Assembly (NCBI RefSeq): GCF_011305535.1 | Contig: NZ_CP049905.1 | Span: 186,001 to 250,000, forward strand | Length of the DNA: 64,000 nt | Direction: 5' to 3' | Source: Diaphorobacter sp. HDW4B | Lineage (GTDB): Bacteria > Pseudomonadota > Gammaproteobacteria > Burkholderiales > Burkholderiaceae_C | Part shown: piece after piece, positions 1 to 9,257 of the stretch | Layout: the number at the start of each line of letters is the position of its first letter | Numbering within the stretch: position 1 is the stretch's first letter | Notes under the pieces: model-generated | The model's database searches: none | Seen by the model: the letters and a program-made list of their open reading frames with translations, nothing else | Told to the model about the DNA's origin: nothing | Made by a program: the position numbers and the translations under genes

Positions 1-41
1 AGGCTGTTCGTCGAACACCTCACGGAATCGTCGCTGCAGCG

Positions 42-2684
42 TTAGCCTTTGGCAGACACCGCTTTGGCCGCGCGAACGATGCTCGCCGCATCCACACCAA
101 AGAATTCGCGCAGCGCGGCACGCGTGTCGCTGCGGCCAAATCCGTCCGTGCCGAGCGTGAGATACGCGCGACCTGCTGGCGCAAACGCGCGCACGGATTC
201 GGGCACGGCGCGCACGTAGTCGGTTGCGGCAATCACTGGGCCGTTGGTTTGCGAGAGCAATTGCGCGATCCATGGCTGCTCGCCTCCGCTTTCACCGCTC
301 AGCATGCGCTGCTCGCACGCTTGCCCATCGCGCGCCAGCTCGCTCCAGCTGGTGATGCTCACCACATCGACTTGCCAGCCTTGTGCGGCCAACTCGGCTG
401 CAGCCTTGCGCACTTCGGTGAAGATCGCGCCGGAGCCCAGCAAGGTCACGCGCTGGTTCTGCGCGGCCGATGCATCGCCGATGCGCTCGAGCACATAACA
501 ACCGCGCAGCACGCCCTGCTCCACGCCTTGCGGCAGGTCGGGCTGTGCGTAGTTCTCGTTCATCAGCGTGATGTAGTAGAAGACATCCTTCTGCTCGACC
601 ATCATCTCGCGCATGCCTGCATCGAGAATCACGGCCAATTCGCCCGCATAAGCCGGATCGTAAGCCTTGCAGTTCGGGATGGTTGCGGCCACGAGATGGC
701 TGCTGCCGTCCTGATGCTGCAGGCCTTCGCCGCCCAGCGTGGTACGGCCCGAAGTCGCGCCCAGCAGGAAGCCGCGCGCACGTTGATCGGCAGCCGCCCA
801 GATCGCGTCGCCCACGCGCTGGAAGCCGAACATCGAGTAGTAGATGTAGAACGGCAGCATCGCCATGCCATGCACGCTGTAGCTCGTCGCGGCGGCCGTC
901 CAACTGGCGATGGCACCGGCTTCGCTGATGCCCTCTTCCAGAATCTGGCCGTCGAGCGCCTCGCGGTAACTCAGCACCGAGCCGATATCTTCGGGCGCGT
1001 ATTGCTGGCCAACGCTGGAGTAAATGCCCACCTGCTTGAACAGATTGGCCATGCCGAAGGTGCGTGCTTCGTCGGCCACGATGGGGACGATGCGCTTGCC
1101 GAGTTGCCCGTCCTTGAGCAAGGTGCCGAGCATGCGCACGAAGGCCATCGTCGTGCTCATTTCCTTGCCATCGGCCTTGAGCGCGAACTGCGCAAACTGC
1201 TCGATCGGCGGCACGGGAACCACATCGCAAGCGGTCTGGCGGCGCGGCAGATAGCCGCCAAGTTGCGTGCGCTTGTCGCGCAGGTACTTCATCTCCGCGC
1301 TGTCTTCTGCGGGTTTGAAAAAGCTCAGATTCGTGGCCTGTTCATCGCTAAGCGGCAGATTGAAGCGGTTGCGGAATTCGATGAGATCGGTCTCGTCGAG
1401 CTTCTTCTGGCTGTGCGTGGTCATCTTGCCCTGACCGGCCGAGCCCATGCCGTAGCCTTTCTTGGTGTGCGCAAGAATCACGGTCGGCTTGCCGCTGGCC
1501 TTGGCCGCTGCGGCGTAGGCTGCGTAGATCTTCACAAGGTCATGCCCGCCGCGCTTCAAGCGATCGATCTGTTCGTCGGTCATGCCTTGCGCCAACGCGA
1601 TGAGTTCCGGGCTCTGGCCGAAGAAATGGTCGCGGTTGTAGCGCCCGTCCTTGGCGGCAAAGGTCTGCATCTGACCATCGACGGTGCTGCCCAATGCACG
1701 TGTCAGCGCACCGGTCAGATCACGCGCGAACAGGCCATCCCAGTCGCTGCCCCACAGCAGCTTGATGACGTTCCAGCCCGCACCAGCAAACAATCTTTCC
1801 AGCTCGTCGATCACGCGGCCATTGCCGCGTACGGGGCCGTCGAGGCGCTGCAGATTGCAGTTGACCACCCACACCAGATTGTCGAGTCCTTCGCGCGCGG
1901 CGAGCGTCAAAGCGCTCATGCTCTCGGGCTCGTCCATCTCGCCATCGCCGAACACGCCCCAGACCTTGCGGCCCGCGCAGTCGAGCAAATTGCGGTGCGT
2001 GAGGTAGCGCATGAAGCGCGCATGGTAGATGCTGCTGATCGGGCCAATGCCCATCGAGCCCGTGGGAAACTGCCAGAAGTCGGGCATGAGCCACGGATGC
2101 GGATAGCTCGACAGGCCTTGCGCGTCTTCGCCCGGTGCGACGATTTCCTGGCGGTAATGTTCGAGATCGGCTTCGCTCAGACGGCCTTCGAGATACGCGC
2201 GTGCATACACGCCCGGAGCGCTGTGCGGTTGGAAAAACACCAGATCGCCGCGATGTTGGTTCTGTTCGTCGCATGCATGAAAGAAGTGGTTGAATCCAAT
2301 TTCAAACAGATCGGCCGCACTCGCATAACTGGCGATGTGCCCGCCCAGTTCGCCATAAGCCTTGTTGGCGCGCACCACCATCGCGAGCGCATTCCAGCGC
2401 ATGATGGACGCGAGCTTTTCCTCCACCGCCAGATCGCCCGGAAACACCGGCTGCGATTCCACGCTGACGGTGTTCACATAAGGCGTGTTCAGATCGGGCT
2501 GCCAGCCAATGCGCTGCGCACGCGCCATGCGCGCCATTTCGTCGAGCATGAAGCGCGCGCGCTCCGGGCCTTCGGTAGCGACCAGCGCAAGAAACGCATC
2601 GCGCCATTCAGCGGTTTCATCGGGGTTCGCGTCCATGGTGGATTCGGCCCATTTCAAGGAGTGGAGGGGCAAAGCTGCATTCAT
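42..2684 (-). CDS. 2-oxoacid dehydrogenase E1, homodimeric pyruvate dehydrogenase type (AceE/MdeB family)
   Basis: An 880-residue thiamine diphosphate-dependent E1 subunit, close to the usual length of about 890. It decarboxylates a 2-oxoacid (pyruvate, or 2-oxobutyrate in the MdeB branch) and passes the acyl group to a lipoyl E2. The TPP/Mg motif is visible as GDGEMDEPES at about 247-256 with NCN at 275-277. An Lrp-type regulator lies divergently upstream, as in the mdeR-mdeB arrangement of methionine catabolism in Pseudomonas. This makes an MdeB-like role as plausible as housekeeping AceE. No E2 or E3 gene is in view, because the gene ends 41 bases from the window edge. The start could also be the ATG at 2636; neither has a convincing ribosome binding site. 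Confidence 0.9.
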   Translation of the reverse strand: MNAALPLHSLKWAESTMDANPDETAEWRDAFLALVATEGPERARFMLDEMARMARAQRIGWQPDLNTPYVNTVSVESQPVFPGDLAVEEKLASIMRWNALAMVVRANKAYGELGGHIASYASAADLFEIGFNHFFHACDEQNQHRGDLVFFQPHSAPGVYARAYLEGRLSEADLEHYRQEIVAPGEDAQGLSSYPHPWLMPDFWQFPTGSMGIGPISSIYHARFMRYLTHRNLLDCAGRKVWGVFGDGEMDEPESMSALTLAAREGLDNLVWVVNCNLQRLDGPVRGNGRVIDELERLFAGAGWNVIKLLWGSDWDGLFARDLTGALTRALGSTVDGQMQTFAAKDGRYNRDHFFGQSPELIALAQGMTDEQIDRLKRGGHDLVKIYAAYAAAAKASGKPTVILAHTKKGYGMGSAGQGKMTTHSQKKLDETDLIEFRNRFNLPLSDEQATNLSFFKPAEDSAEMKYLRDKRTQLGGYLPRRQTACDVVPVPPIEQFAQFALKADGKEMSTTMAFVRMLGTLLKDGQLGKRIVPIVADEARTFGMANLFKQVGIYSSVGQQYAPEDIGSVLSYREALDGQILEEGISEAGAIASWTAAATSYSVHGMAMLPFYIYYSMFGFQRVGDAIWAAADQRARGFLLGATSGRTTLGGEGLQHQDGSSHLVAATIPNCKAYDPAYAGELAVILDAGMREMMVEQKDVFYYITLMNENYAQPDLPQGVEQGVLRGCYVLERIGDASAAQNQRVTLLGSGAIFTEVRKAAAELAAQGWQVDVVSITSWSELARDGQACEQRMLSGESGGEQPWIAQLLSQTNGPVIAATDYVRAVPESVRAFAPAGRAYLTLGTDGFGRSDTRAALREFFGVDAASIVRAAKAVSAKG

Positions 2685-2786
2685 GATCGAGACTCTATGA
2701 AAAGTCGCGAAGAATGTGATGCTGATTACATCTCAATGGACTCAATTTTCAGCACAATATGCCGCATCAACCAATTTTTCAAGCAT

Positions 2787-3257
2787 ATGAAGCTGGATAC
2801 TACCGATTTACGGATTCTCGCGGAGCTGCAGACCGACGGTTCGCTCTCCAACGTGGAACTCGCGCGGCGCGTGCATCTGTCGCCCTCGCCCTGTCTTGCC
2901 CGCGTCAAAGCGCTCGAAGCGCAAGGTGTGATCGAGCGCTATGTGGCGCTGGTCAACGCATCGACGCTGGGCCTCGGCCTGAACGTGTTCATCAGCATCA
3001 GCCTGAAGTCGCAGAACAAGGAAGCGCTGGCCGATTTCGAGCGCCGCATCGCCGAGCACGACGAGGTGATGGAATGCTATTTGATGAGCGGCGACGCGGA
3101 CTATCTCATCCGCGTCGCGCTGCCCGACATTGCGGCGCTCGAACGCTTCATTGTCGAACAGCTCACGCCGATTGCAGGCATCGAAAAAATCCGTTCGAGC
3201 TTTGCACTCAAGCAGGTGCGCTACAAGACTGCGCTGCCGTTACCGCAGCAAGTCTGA
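2787..3257 (+). CDS. Lrp/AsnC family transcriptional regulator
   Basis: A 156-residue feast/famine regulator. The N-terminus starts MKLDTTDLRILAELQTDG and continues into a winged helix-turn-helix (NVELARRVHLSPSPCLARVKALE, split across the turn). The C-terminal half is a RAM/AsnC ligand-binding domain containing the typical VMECYLMSGDADYLIRV stretch. The ATG at 2787 gives the canonical family N-terminus; the open frame extends much further upstream only because it runs antisense to the E1 gene. It is divergent from that E1 gene with about 100 bp between starts. The likely role, by inference from context, is amino-acid- or oxoacid-responsive control of the E1 gene and of itself. Confidence 0.9.
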   Translation: MKLDTTDLRILAELQTDGSLSNVELARRVHLSPSPCLARVKALEAQGVIERYVALVNASTLGLGLNVFISISLKSQNKEALADFERRIAEHDEVMECYLMSGDADYLIRVALPDIAALERFIVEQLTPIAGIEKIRSSFALKQVRYKTALPLPQQV

Positions 3258-3322
3258 ATTGGGTTCCCCACAGCCATCTTGGCAGCACTGCGGACGCTGG
3301 AACCTGCAACCACAGTGACGAG

Positions 3323-3401
3323 ATGGGGCCGTAGGCGCGACGCGAAGCTGCAGACAGTATGCCGATACGGCAAAGCTTCGCAACAAAGCATACGGCCCCA
3401 T
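3323..3401. terminator. Nested hairpin between convergent genes
   Basis: Outer arms ATGGGGCCGTA (3323-3333) and TACGGCCCCAT (3391-3401) pair perfectly. Inside them GCGAAGCT (3342-3349) pairs with AGCTTCGC (3374-3381), and GCCG-ATA-CGGC forms an apical hairpin. The element lies between the ends of the Lrp gene and the minus-strand esterase. A bidirectional terminator is the simplest reading, although there is no long T-run and the structure is more elaborate than usual. Confidence 0.55.
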
Positions 3402-3488
3402 ATCGTCATCTCAAAACGAAGACTCTCAACGTACGCACTCAAGTGCGCATCATCACATCTGCCCGATCATCCAGAGATACAACAAAAA

Positions 3489-4154
3489 TCAGGCGGCGAC
3501 CGAGCCGAGTTGCTCCAGCCAACCGGCAAACGCCGAGAGTTCTTCCATGCGGATCTCGTGCGCGCCTTCGAATTCGCGGTAGGTCAGTTGCAGCGGCAAT
3601 GCAGCCACCTGCTTGCGGATGAACTCGCCGTTCGCAATCGGAATGACGTTGTCCTGCAGCCCTTGGCTCACCCACAGGCGCTTGCCTTCGAAGGCCTCGG
3701 CAGAGGCGATGTGCGGCACGATTTCGGGCAGCATGCGGCTGTGCAGGGCAACCGCGCCCGCGACCAATTCGGGGCGCGTGAGCAACAGCGACAAGGCCAT
3801 GATGCCGCCCTGGCTGAAGCCCCCCACCAGCACGCGTGACGCGGGCACGCCCAACTGGCGCGCAGCCGATTCGACGGACTGGATCAGCAAGGCGCGGCTG
3901 GCGGCTTCCTGCGGTTCGTTGATGGTGCGCGAACCATCGCCGTTGATCGAAAAATCAAACCACGCGTTCGCATTCGGCCCCATGCGATAAGGCGCACGCA
4001 GGCTCAGCACATGGAAGGCCTCGGGCACGTAAGGCGCGAGCCCGAACAGATCCTGCTCGTTGCTGCCCACGCCGTGCATCAGCACCAGCAGCCAGGGTTC
4101 AGCCACGCCTTCGGTGGCGGGGCGGTGAAGAAAACTCAAGGGAATATCAAGCAT
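3489..4154 (-). CDS. Carboxylesterase/phospholipase family alpha/beta hydrolase
   Basis: A 221-residue cytosolic serine hydrolase of the small carboxylesterase (EstB/YpfH-like) family. The HG element is LMHGVGSNEQD, the nucleophile elbow is GGFSQGG, the acid is in SQGLQDNVIP and the histidine is in GAHEIRMEEL. Together these form a complete Ser-Asp-His triad. The start at 4154 (MLDIPLSFLH) was chosen over the longer open frame because the extra N-terminal residues are proline/arginine-rich and not family-like. It stands alone on the minus strand, converging on the Lrp gene. Substrate is unknown; short-chain acyl esters are typical of the family. Confidence 0.85.
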   Translation of the reverse strand: MLDIPLSFLHRPATEGVAEPWLLVLMHGVGSNEQDLFGLAPYVPEAFHVLSLRAPYRMGPNANAWFDFSINGDGSRTINEPQEAASRALLIQSVESAARQLGVPASRVLVGGFSQGGIMALSLLLTRPELVAGAVALHSRMLPEIVPHIASAEAFEGKRLWVSQGLQDNVIPIANGEFIRKQVAALPLQLTYREFEGAHEIRMEELSAFAGWLEQLGSVAA

Positions 4155-4269
4155 GGATGTTGAATTGGGTGGCGTTTGAGGCCTTGGTTTCGAGGGTCGA
4201 AGACGGAGCTTCAACCCATGGATTGTGAACGCGGCCCGAGAGTTCCCGAAGGCGATTCCTGAGGCGCAA

Positions 4270-5211
4270 TCATGGGGATGCGTCGGGAGCGATTTCCGTC
4301 ACCTCGGCCCAGGGTTCCTTGGCGTAGTGATGCGCCAGATAGTCGATCAACGCCTGCACGCGCGCGGGTCGTCGGCGGCCGGGCGGCGTCACGATGTGCA
4401 GCGCAATCGTGTCCACGCTCCAGTCGTCCATCGCGGTTTCAAGCTCGCCAGTCTGCAATTGCTGCCACACCAGAAACGCCGGTTGCAGCGCCAGCCCCTG
4501 CCCCGCCAGCAACGCGGGCATCAGCGCCTCGGCGTTGTTGCATTGCAGCAGCGCATCCATGGGTTGCACCAGTTCACCGTGGCGCTTGTGCTTGAAGCGC
4601 CAGTTCGGCCCGCTGCGCGAATAGCTGTACAGCAACGCCTTGTGCTTGGCCAGATCGCGCGGATGTTTGGGCTTGCCATGCCGCGCAAAGTACGCGGGCG
4701 AGCCGACCAGCAGAATCTGCACGATGCACAACTGCCGCGCCAGCAGGCTGGAATCCGCCAGATTGGCAATGCGCAGCACCAGATCGAAACGCTCGGCGAC
4801 GATGTCGACCTGCATGTCGTTGAACTGAACATCGAGCACCACATCGGGATGCTCGGCCATGAACGCGGGCAGCGCCGGTGCCAGCCGCGCGATGCCGAAC
4901 GACATGGGCGCGGACAGCCGGATCATGCCGCGCAGACTGCTGGATTGCTCGGCGATGTCGGACTCCACCGCCTCGCCGAATTCAAGAATGCGCGTGGCCC
5001 GATCCAGCGCCGCCTGACCACTTTCGGTGAGCGACAGACGCCGCGATGTGCGATGGAAAAGCACGGTGTTCATCCGCGTCTCCAGACGCGTGATGGCCTT
5101 GGAGACCGTGGCTTGCGACAGCCCGAAATCGGCCGCCGTGCGAGCGAAGGAACCCGTCTCCGCGATCTTGGCGAAGATGGCCCAGGCTTCGAGATCAGGC
5201 AGGCGTTTCAT
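4270..5211 (-). CDS. LysR family transcriptional regulator
   Basis: A 313-residue LTTR. The N-terminal winged helix is clear (LEAWAIFAKIAETGSFARTA, then GLSQATVSKAITRLE), followed by a linker helix and a substrate-binding domain with the SAPMSFG segment usual for the AaeR/DsdC-like branch. It is divergent from the pirin gene at 5392 with a 180-bp shared intergenic region. It is therefore likely to control the pirin-hydrolase-XapX-amidohydrolase run and itself, as LTTRs commonly do. This is inferred from position. Confidence 0.92.
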   Translation of the reverse strand: MKRLPDLEAWAIFAKIAETGSFARTAADFGLSQATVSKAITRLETRMNTVLFHRTSRRLSLTESGQAALDRATRILEFGEAVESDIAEQSSSLRGMIRLSAPMSFGIARLAPALPAFMAEHPDVVLDVQFNDMQVDIVAERFDLVLRIANLADSSLLARQLCIVQILLVGSPAYFARHGKPKHPRDLAKHKALLYSYSRSGPNWRFKHKRHGELVQPMDALLQCNNAEALMPALLAGQGLALQPAFLVWQQLQTGELETAMDDWSVDTIALHIVTPPGRRRPARVQALIDYLAHHYAKEPWAEVTEIAPDASP

Positions 5212-5391
5212 GTTTTGTCTTACAGCTGCGTGGCGGTTTTTCTGGCAGGGTGAACACGCCTTCCAATGCGAAGTGAGACCTTGTCATCACCTCCAATTTG
5301 GAAAGAATGGTTTTCGATTTGCTACGTGTCGACTGACACAAAGCGTCGATAGACTGCAGTTATTATCTATACAAATCTTATTGAGACAACA

Positions 5392-6105
5392 ATGATCGAA
5401 CGACGCTCTCTCGAAAGTCTTGGCGGTGGCAATCACGGCTGGTTGGACACCAAACACCACTTCTCTTTCGCCGAATACCACGACCCGCAGCGCATGCACT
5501 GGGGCTCGCTGCGCGTGTGGAACGACGACACCATCGAAGGCGGCACCGGCTTTCCGGCCCACCCACACGCCAACATGGAAATCATCACCTACGTGCGCGA
5601 AGGTGCGATCACCCATCAGGACAGCCTGGGCAACAAGGGCCGCACCGAAGCGGGCGATGTGCAGGTGATGAGCGCGGGCACCGGCGTGCGCCACTCCGAA
5701 TACAACATGGAGCCCGGCACCACCCGCATCTTCCAGATCTGGATCATTCCCAACAGCCAAGGTGGCGCGCCGATGTGGGGTGCCAAGCCCTTTCCGAAGG
5801 GTGAGCGCGCAGGCAAGTTCATCACGCTGGCCAGCGGCATGGCAGGCGACACCGATGCGCTGCCGATTCGCGCCAACGCACGCCTGGCCTGCGCCACGAT
5901 CAAGGCGGGCGAAAAAGTGGAATACCAGTTCTCGTCACCCACCCGACGCGGCTACCTCGTGCTCGCCACGGGGCACGCCACCGTCAATGGCAAGGTCGAA
6001 CTGAATGCCCGCGATGGCGCTGCCATCTTCGGTGAGTCGGCCCTGATCATCACGGCGTCCGAAGACACGGAACTGCTGCTGGTGGACGCGGAAGATCTCC
6101 AGTGA
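5392..6105 (+). CDS. Pirin family protein (YhhW-like bicupin)
   Basis: A 237-residue bicupin. The metal-binding cupin motif is seen in GFPAHPHANMEIITYV and later in the GVRHSEYN segment, with glutamate in the expected place. E. coli YhhW is a quercetin 2,3-dioxygenase-like pirin, but most pirins have no proven substrate. It opens a plus-strand run divergent from a LysR regulator. An AT-rich stretch (TTATTATCTATACAAATC, about 5360-5378) just upstream of the ATG could hold the promoter -10 region. Confidence 0.9.
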   Translation: MIERRSLESLGGGNHGWLDTKHHFSFAEYHDPQRMHWGSLRVWNDDTIEGGTGFPAHPHANMEIITYVREGAITHQDSLGNKGRTEAGDVQVMSAGTGVRHSEYNMEPGTTRIFQIWIIPNSQGGAPMWGAKPFPKGERAGKFITLASGMAGDTDALPIRANARLACATIKAGEKVEYQFSSPTRRGYLVLATGHATVNGKVELNARDGAAIFGESALIITASEDTELLLVDAEDLQ

Positions 6106-6221
6106 TTCGCTGATTTCCCGCGCCCTTCTTCGAACCACGTTCAATCACCGCTACCACCGCTACACCTACAACCACTGCCAACCACCGCCACCTCCCGCTT
6201 CTTCTTCACCAAGGAATCCAC

Positions 6222-6905
6222 ATGGCCAACTTCCATCTCGACGTGCTCACACCCGACAACTGCCAGTTGATCTTCATCGACCAGCAGCCGCAAATGGCGT
6301 TCGGCGTGCAGTCGATCGACCGCCAGACGCTCAAGAACAATGTCGTTGGTCTGGCCAAGGCGGCCAAGGTGTTCAACGTTCCCACCACCATCACCACGGT
6401 GGAAACAGACAGCTTCTCGGGCCACACCTACCCCGAACTGCTCAGCGTGTACCCCACCCACAAGCTGCTGGAGCGTACCTCGATGAATTCGTGGGACGAC
6501 CAGAACGTGCGTGATGCGTTGGCCGCCAACAAGCGCAAGAAGATCGTGGTGTCGGGTCTGTGGACGGAGGTCTGCAACATCACTTTCGCGCTCAGCGCCA
6601 TCAAGGATGCCGACTACGAAATCTACATGGTGGCCGATGCATCGGGCGGCACATCGGTGGATGCGCACAAGTACGCCATGGACCGCATGGTGCAGGCCGG
6701 TGTGGTGCCCGTCACCTGGCAGCAAGTGCTGCTCGAATGGCAGCGCGACTGGGCCAAACGCGACACCTACGATGCCGTGATGGACATCGTGCGTGAACAC
6801 TCCGGCGCCTACGGCATGGGCGTGGACTACTGCTACACCATGGTGCACAAGGCCGCCGAGCGCGTGAAGCACGGCGACACCATCGGCCCGAACCCTGCCA
6901 AGTGA
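6222..6905 (+). CDS. Isochorismatase-like cysteine hydrolase (YcaC family)
   Basis: A 227-residue hydrolase of the YcaC/isochorismatase-like family. The catalytic Asp is in LIFIDQQPQMAFGV, the Lys in the NKRKKIVVSGLWTE segment, and the nucleophile Cys in VSGLWTEVCNITFA. Family members are oligomeric cytosolic hydrolases, and many have no known substrate. It lies 116 bp after the pirin gene and upstream of XapX and an amidohydrolase. This LysR-pirin-hydrolase-amidohydrolase grouping recurs in proteobacteria. A ribosome binding site AAGGA precedes the ATG. Confidence 0.9.
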   Translation: MANFHLDVLTPDNCQLIFIDQQPQMAFGVQSIDRQTLKNNVVGLAKAAKVFNVPTTITTVETDSFSGHTYPELLSVYPTHKLLERTSMNSWDDQNVRDALAANKRKKIVVSGLWTEVCNITFALSAIKDADYEIYMVADASGGTSVDAHKYAMDRMVQAGVVPVTWQQVLLEWQRDWAKRDTYDAVMDIVREHSGAYGMGVDYCYTMVHKAAERVKHGDTIGPNPAK

Positions 6906-6997
6906 GTTCCGACTTCTCGGTCGTTTGAATGAGCACGCTGCATCGATGCCGATGCAGCGTGTCGCCCGGTGCAATTCCTCGTCCACAGGAGACACCC

Positions 6998-7288
6998 ATG
7001 AAGCTTTACGCCTTGTCGCTAGGCGCTGGCCTGCTGGTCGGCATCATCTACAGCCTGCTCAGCGTGCGCTCCCCCGCCCCGCCCATGATCGCGCTCGTGG
7101 GTCTGCTGGGCATCCTCATCGGCGAGCAGATCATCCCCGTCGGCAAACAGCTGCTCGCGGGCGACACCTTCAAATCTGCGTGCACGCAAACCAAGGCCAC
7201 CGACCACGTGCTCGGCTCGCTGCCCGGACGCCACGGCGCTACAGACTCCTCCTGCAAATCAGACAAGCCAGCAGACACCCACAGCTGA
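6998..7288 (+). CDS. XapX domain-containing small membrane protein
   Basis: A 96-residue protein with two hydrophobic segments (YALSLGAGLLVGIIYSLLSV and MIALVGLLGILIGEQIIPV), matching the XapX domain named from xanthosine-catabolism loci. The C-terminal 35 residues are polar with two cysteines and unlike the family core. The start at 6998 is preceded by an AGGAG ribosome binding site and gives the canonical MKLY N-terminus. It is embedded between the hydrolase and the amidohydrolase genes. No biochemical role is known. Confidence 0.82.
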   Translation: MKLYALSLGAGLLVGIIYSLLSVRSPAPPMIALVGLLGILIGEQIIPVGKQLLAGDTFKSACTQTKATDHVLGSLPGRHGATDSSCKSDKPADTHS

Positions 7289-7347
7289 CGCCAGCCTGCG
7301 CGCGCCTTGGCTGCGCAGCTTCTTCATCCATTTTTGGAAACAAAGAC

Positions 7348-9234
7348 ATGTCCAACACCCAACCAGACATCATTTTCCATAACGCCCGCATCACCACGCT
7401 GGACCGCAGCAACCCCGTGGCCACCGCTGTGGCGATCAAGGACGGCAAGTTCGTGGCCGTGGGCAGCGATGAAGAAGTGCTGCTGCTTGCCGAGAGCGGC
7501 ACGCGCAAGGTGGACCTCAAGGGCCGCAGTGTTCTGCCGGGCCTGACGGACAACCACACGCACGTGATCCGTGGTGGCCTGAACTACAACCTCGAACTGC
7601 GCTGGGACGGCGTGCGTTCACTGGCCGATGCGATGGAGATGCTCAAGCAACAGGTGGCCAACACGCCCGCGCCGCAATGGGTGCGCGTCGTGGGCGGTTT
7701 CACGGAGCTCCAGTTCGTTGAAAAGCGCCTGCCCACGCTCGAAGAAATCAACGCCGTCGCGCCCGATACGCCCGTGTTTCTACTGCACCTGTATGACCGC
7801 GCATTGCTCAACGGCGCGGCCTTGCGCGCTGCGGGCTACACCAAAGACACGCCCGAACCACCGGGCGGCGAAATCGTGCGCGATGCAAACGGCAACCCCA
7901 CCGGCCTGCTGCTGGCCAAGCCCAACGCCACGATTCTGTATGCGACGCTCGCCAAGGGCCCGAAGCTGCCGCTCGACTACCAGATCAACTCCACGCGCCA
8001 CTTCATGCGCGAGTTGAACCGCCTCGGTGTGACCGGCGTGATAGATGCGGGCGGCGGCTCGCAAAACTACCCCGAAGATTACCAAGTGATCCAGCAGCTC
8101 GACAAGGACAAGCAGATCACCGTGCGTCTGGCCTACAACCTGTTCACACAAAAGCCCAAGCAAGAGAAGGAAGACTTTCTCAAGTGGACCTCGGACGTCA
8201 CCTACAAGCAGGGCAACGACTACTTCCGCCACAACGGTGCGGGTGAAATGCTGGTGTACTCGGCCGCCGACTTCGAGGACTTCCGCCAGCCCCGCCCCGA
8301 CATGCCGCCGCAGATGGAAACCGAGCTGGCCGATGTGGTGCGCATCCTGGCGCAGAACAAGTGGCCTTGGCGTCTGCACGCCACGTACGACGAAACCATT
8401 TCCCGCGCGCTCGATGTGTTCGAGCAGGTGAACAGGGAGATCCCATTCACCGGACTCAACTGGTTCTTCGACCATGCGGAAACCATCTCGGACAAATCCA
8501 TCGACCGCATCGCGGCGCTCGGTGGCGGCATCGCCGTGCAGCACCGCATGGCCTATCAGGGCGAGTACTTCACCGAGCGCTACGGCGCGCGTGCCGCCGA
8601 AGCCACGCCGCCCATCAAACGCATTCTTGAAAAAGGCGTGAAGATTTCCGCCGGCACCGATGCCACGCGCGTGGCCTCGTACAACCCGTGGGTGTCGCTG
8701 TCGTGGATGATCACCGGCAAAACCGTGGGCGGCATGAAGATGTACCCCGAGCGCAACCTGCTCGACCGCGAAACCGCGCTGCGCATGTGGACCGAGAACG
8801 TGGCCTGGTTTTCCAACGAAGTCGGCAAGCGCGGCCAGATCGCGGCCGGTCAGTTCGGCGACATGATCGTGCCCGACAAGGACTTCTTCAAGGTGCCCGA
8901 GGACGACATCTCGTTCATGACATCCGAGCTCACCGTGGTCGGTGGACGCATCGTCTACGGCGCTGGAGACTTCGCGTCGCTCGACGACAACCCGCTGCCA
9001 CCCGCCATGCCCGACTGGTCGCCCGTGCGCCGCTACGGTGGTTATGCCGCATGGGGCGAACCAGAAGGTGCTGGCAAGAACTCGCTGACCGCAGCGCGCT
9101 ACCAATCGCTGTGCGGCTGCGCCAACAGTTGCGGCCTGCATGGCCACAGCCACGCCAAGGCCTGGGGCTCTAGCATTCCCGCGTCCGACCCCAAGGGCTT
9201 CTTCGGCGCGCTGGGCTGCTCGTGCTGGATGTGA
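7348..9234 (+). CDS. Amidohydrolase family protein (YtcJ-like) with Cys-rich C-terminus
   Basis: A 628-residue metal-dependent amidohydrolase of the YtcJ branch. The signature metal-binding HxH appears in GLTDNHTHVIRGG. Further features are HATYDETISRA, a FDHAE segment and the late Asp in KISAGTDATRVASYNP. The last 50 residues carry a conserved-looking cysteine cluster (SLCGCANSCGLHGHSH and GALGCSCW). The start ATG at 7348 gives MSNTQPDIIF, the expected beginning; the long upstream extension in the open frame overlaps XapX and is not coding. It probably acts on an N-acyl or amide substrate linked to its hydrolase neighbours, but the substrate cannot be told from sequence. Confidence 0.9.
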   Translation: MSNTQPDIIFHNARITTLDRSNPVATAVAIKDGKFVAVGSDEEVLLLAESGTRKVDLKGRSVLPGLTDNHTHVIRGGLNYNLELRWDGVRSLADAMEMLKQQVANTPAPQWVRVVGGFTELQFVEKRLPTLEEINAVAPDTPVFLLHLYDRALLNGAALRAAGYTKDTPEPPGGEIVRDANGNPTGLLLAKPNATILYATLAKGPKLPLDYQINSTRHFMRELNRLGVTGVIDAGGGSQNYPEDYQVIQQLDKDKQITVRLAYNLFTQKPKQEKEDFLKWTSDVTYKQGNDYFRHNGAGEMLVYSAADFEDFRQPRPDMPPQMETELADVVRILAQNKWPWRLHATYDETISRALDVFEQVNREIPFTGLNWFFDHAETISDKSIDRIAALGGGIAVQHRMAYQGEYFTERYGARAAEATPPIKRILEKGVKISAGTDATRVASYNPWVSLSWMITGKTVGGMKMYPERNLLDRETALRMWTENVAWFSNEVGKRGQIAAGQFGDMIVPDKDFFKVPEDDISFMTSELTVVGGRIVYGAGDFASLDDNPLPPAMPDWSPVRRYGGYAAWGEPEGAGKNSLTAARYQSLCGCANSCGLHGHSHAKAWGSSIPASDPKGFFGALGCSCWM

Positions 9235-9257
9235 TGCCACAGCGCACCTGAACGCAC

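Noticed and set aside
249-2786. A very long plus-strand open frame running into the Lrp gene
   Set aside because: It is antisense to the E1 gene, which has all TPP motifs. Only the part from 2787 encodes a recognisable protein.
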